From NCBI GenBank assembly GCA_949825045.1, contig OX463827.1, positions 8,206,501-8,270,500 on the forward strand: a stretch of DNA of 64,000 nucleotides, in the 5' to 3' direction. Below are positions 63,706 through 64,000 of the stretch, in pieces. The notes under the pieces are model-generated. The model had not been told where the DNA came from, ran no database searches, and was given only the letters and a program-made list of their open reading frames with translations. The first letter of the stretch is position 1. Each line of letters opens with the position of its first letter. Made by a program: the position numbers and the translations under genes. Origin of the DNA: Argyresthia goedartella (taxonomy: Eukaryota; Arthropoda; Insecta; Lepidoptera; Argyresthiidae).

Positions 63706-64000
63706 ATGTATCCATCTCCAGCTCCTATAAGACCTTTAAATATCTATAAATGTATTAAGCACCCCTGATCAATTCTGTAGCTTAATCACTCTGAAGGCAT
63801 TATAAAAACTTGGTCCGTAAACTGCATGTTGCGTGGAAATGAGGCGCTGATTGGCGAGCCTCGCAGCTTAAACCAGAATTTGATGACACGTATTTTAAAC
63901 ACGTAGCGAATACGGCGCTTAAGTACTGCTATGCTGTGAACTGTATCCGATTTACTTTTTGATGTAAATGCGTGTCACTACAGCAAAATCGCTGCCAACT

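Noticed and set aside
1..64000. LTR retrotransposons or endogenous viral genes
   Set aside because: I saw no long terminal repeats, protease or integrase motifs, or capsid-like ORFs on either strand.

Overview
The window is AT-rich animal nuclear DNA, most likely from a moth or butterfly. It has spliceosomal exons far apart, long introns, and dense mobile elements of kinds common in Lepidoptera: LINEs with 3'-end hairpins, tRNA-derived SINEs, Tc1/mariner and piggyBac-type elements, a Helitron, and a 28-29 bp minisatellite. The order is inferred from repeat content and the dpr sequence; no species can be named.

Only one host gene is recognisable. It lies on the + strand and is cut by the right window edge: a Dpr-family (defective proboscis extension response) neuronal cell-surface immunoglobulin protein, best matched from memory to Dpr12. 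Four coding exons are visible: the signal-peptide exon 8932-9025, exon 19277-19437, exon 20356-20436 and exon 52298-52381. Splice sites and phases agree throughout, giving 140 codons that encode the secretion signal and most of the first Ig domain. The introns are about 10.3 kb, 0.9 kb and 31.9 kb, and the fourth exceeds 11.6 kb. A diverged second copy of exon 2 lies just downstream of it (19507-19642) and lacks the matching splice donor.

Nearly everything else is transposon. 1-5 kb: LINE 3' ends and a piggyBac-like MITE nested in another MITE. 5-10.9 kb: SINEs and LINE 3' ends around exon 1. 11-15.6 kb: two 5'-truncated, broken LINEs on opposite strands. 15.7-19.0 kb: a DD34E Tc1 element inside a deleted DD37D element, followed by a longer DD37D copy. 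21-26.9 kb: SINEs, a MITE and a LINE relic. 27.3-30.9 kb: a 5'-truncated LINE with an intact 959-aa ORF2. 34-36 kb: a foldback-like element. 37-48.3 kb: a cluster of one MITE family, an inverted repeat pair and a double palindrome. A full-length LINE with two intact ORFs and a 9-bp target-site duplication (42802-47500) sits inside one of the MITEs. 49.4-52 kb: a LINE carrying an inverted LINE segment. 52.7-54 kb: a mariner close to dpr exon 4. 54.9-58.5 kb: a minisatellite abutting a Helitron relic. 59-64 kb: a second piggyBac-like MITE, a Tc1-type MITE and SINEs.

The window is best read as a dpr gene whose introns have been enlarged by repeated transposon insertion. I found no operon-like or defence-type system. 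The points most worth following up are the intact LINE with its reconstructible empty site, the exon-2 duplication, the covarying LINE 3' hairpin, the nested transposons and the ~471-bp higher-order repeat in the minisatellite.
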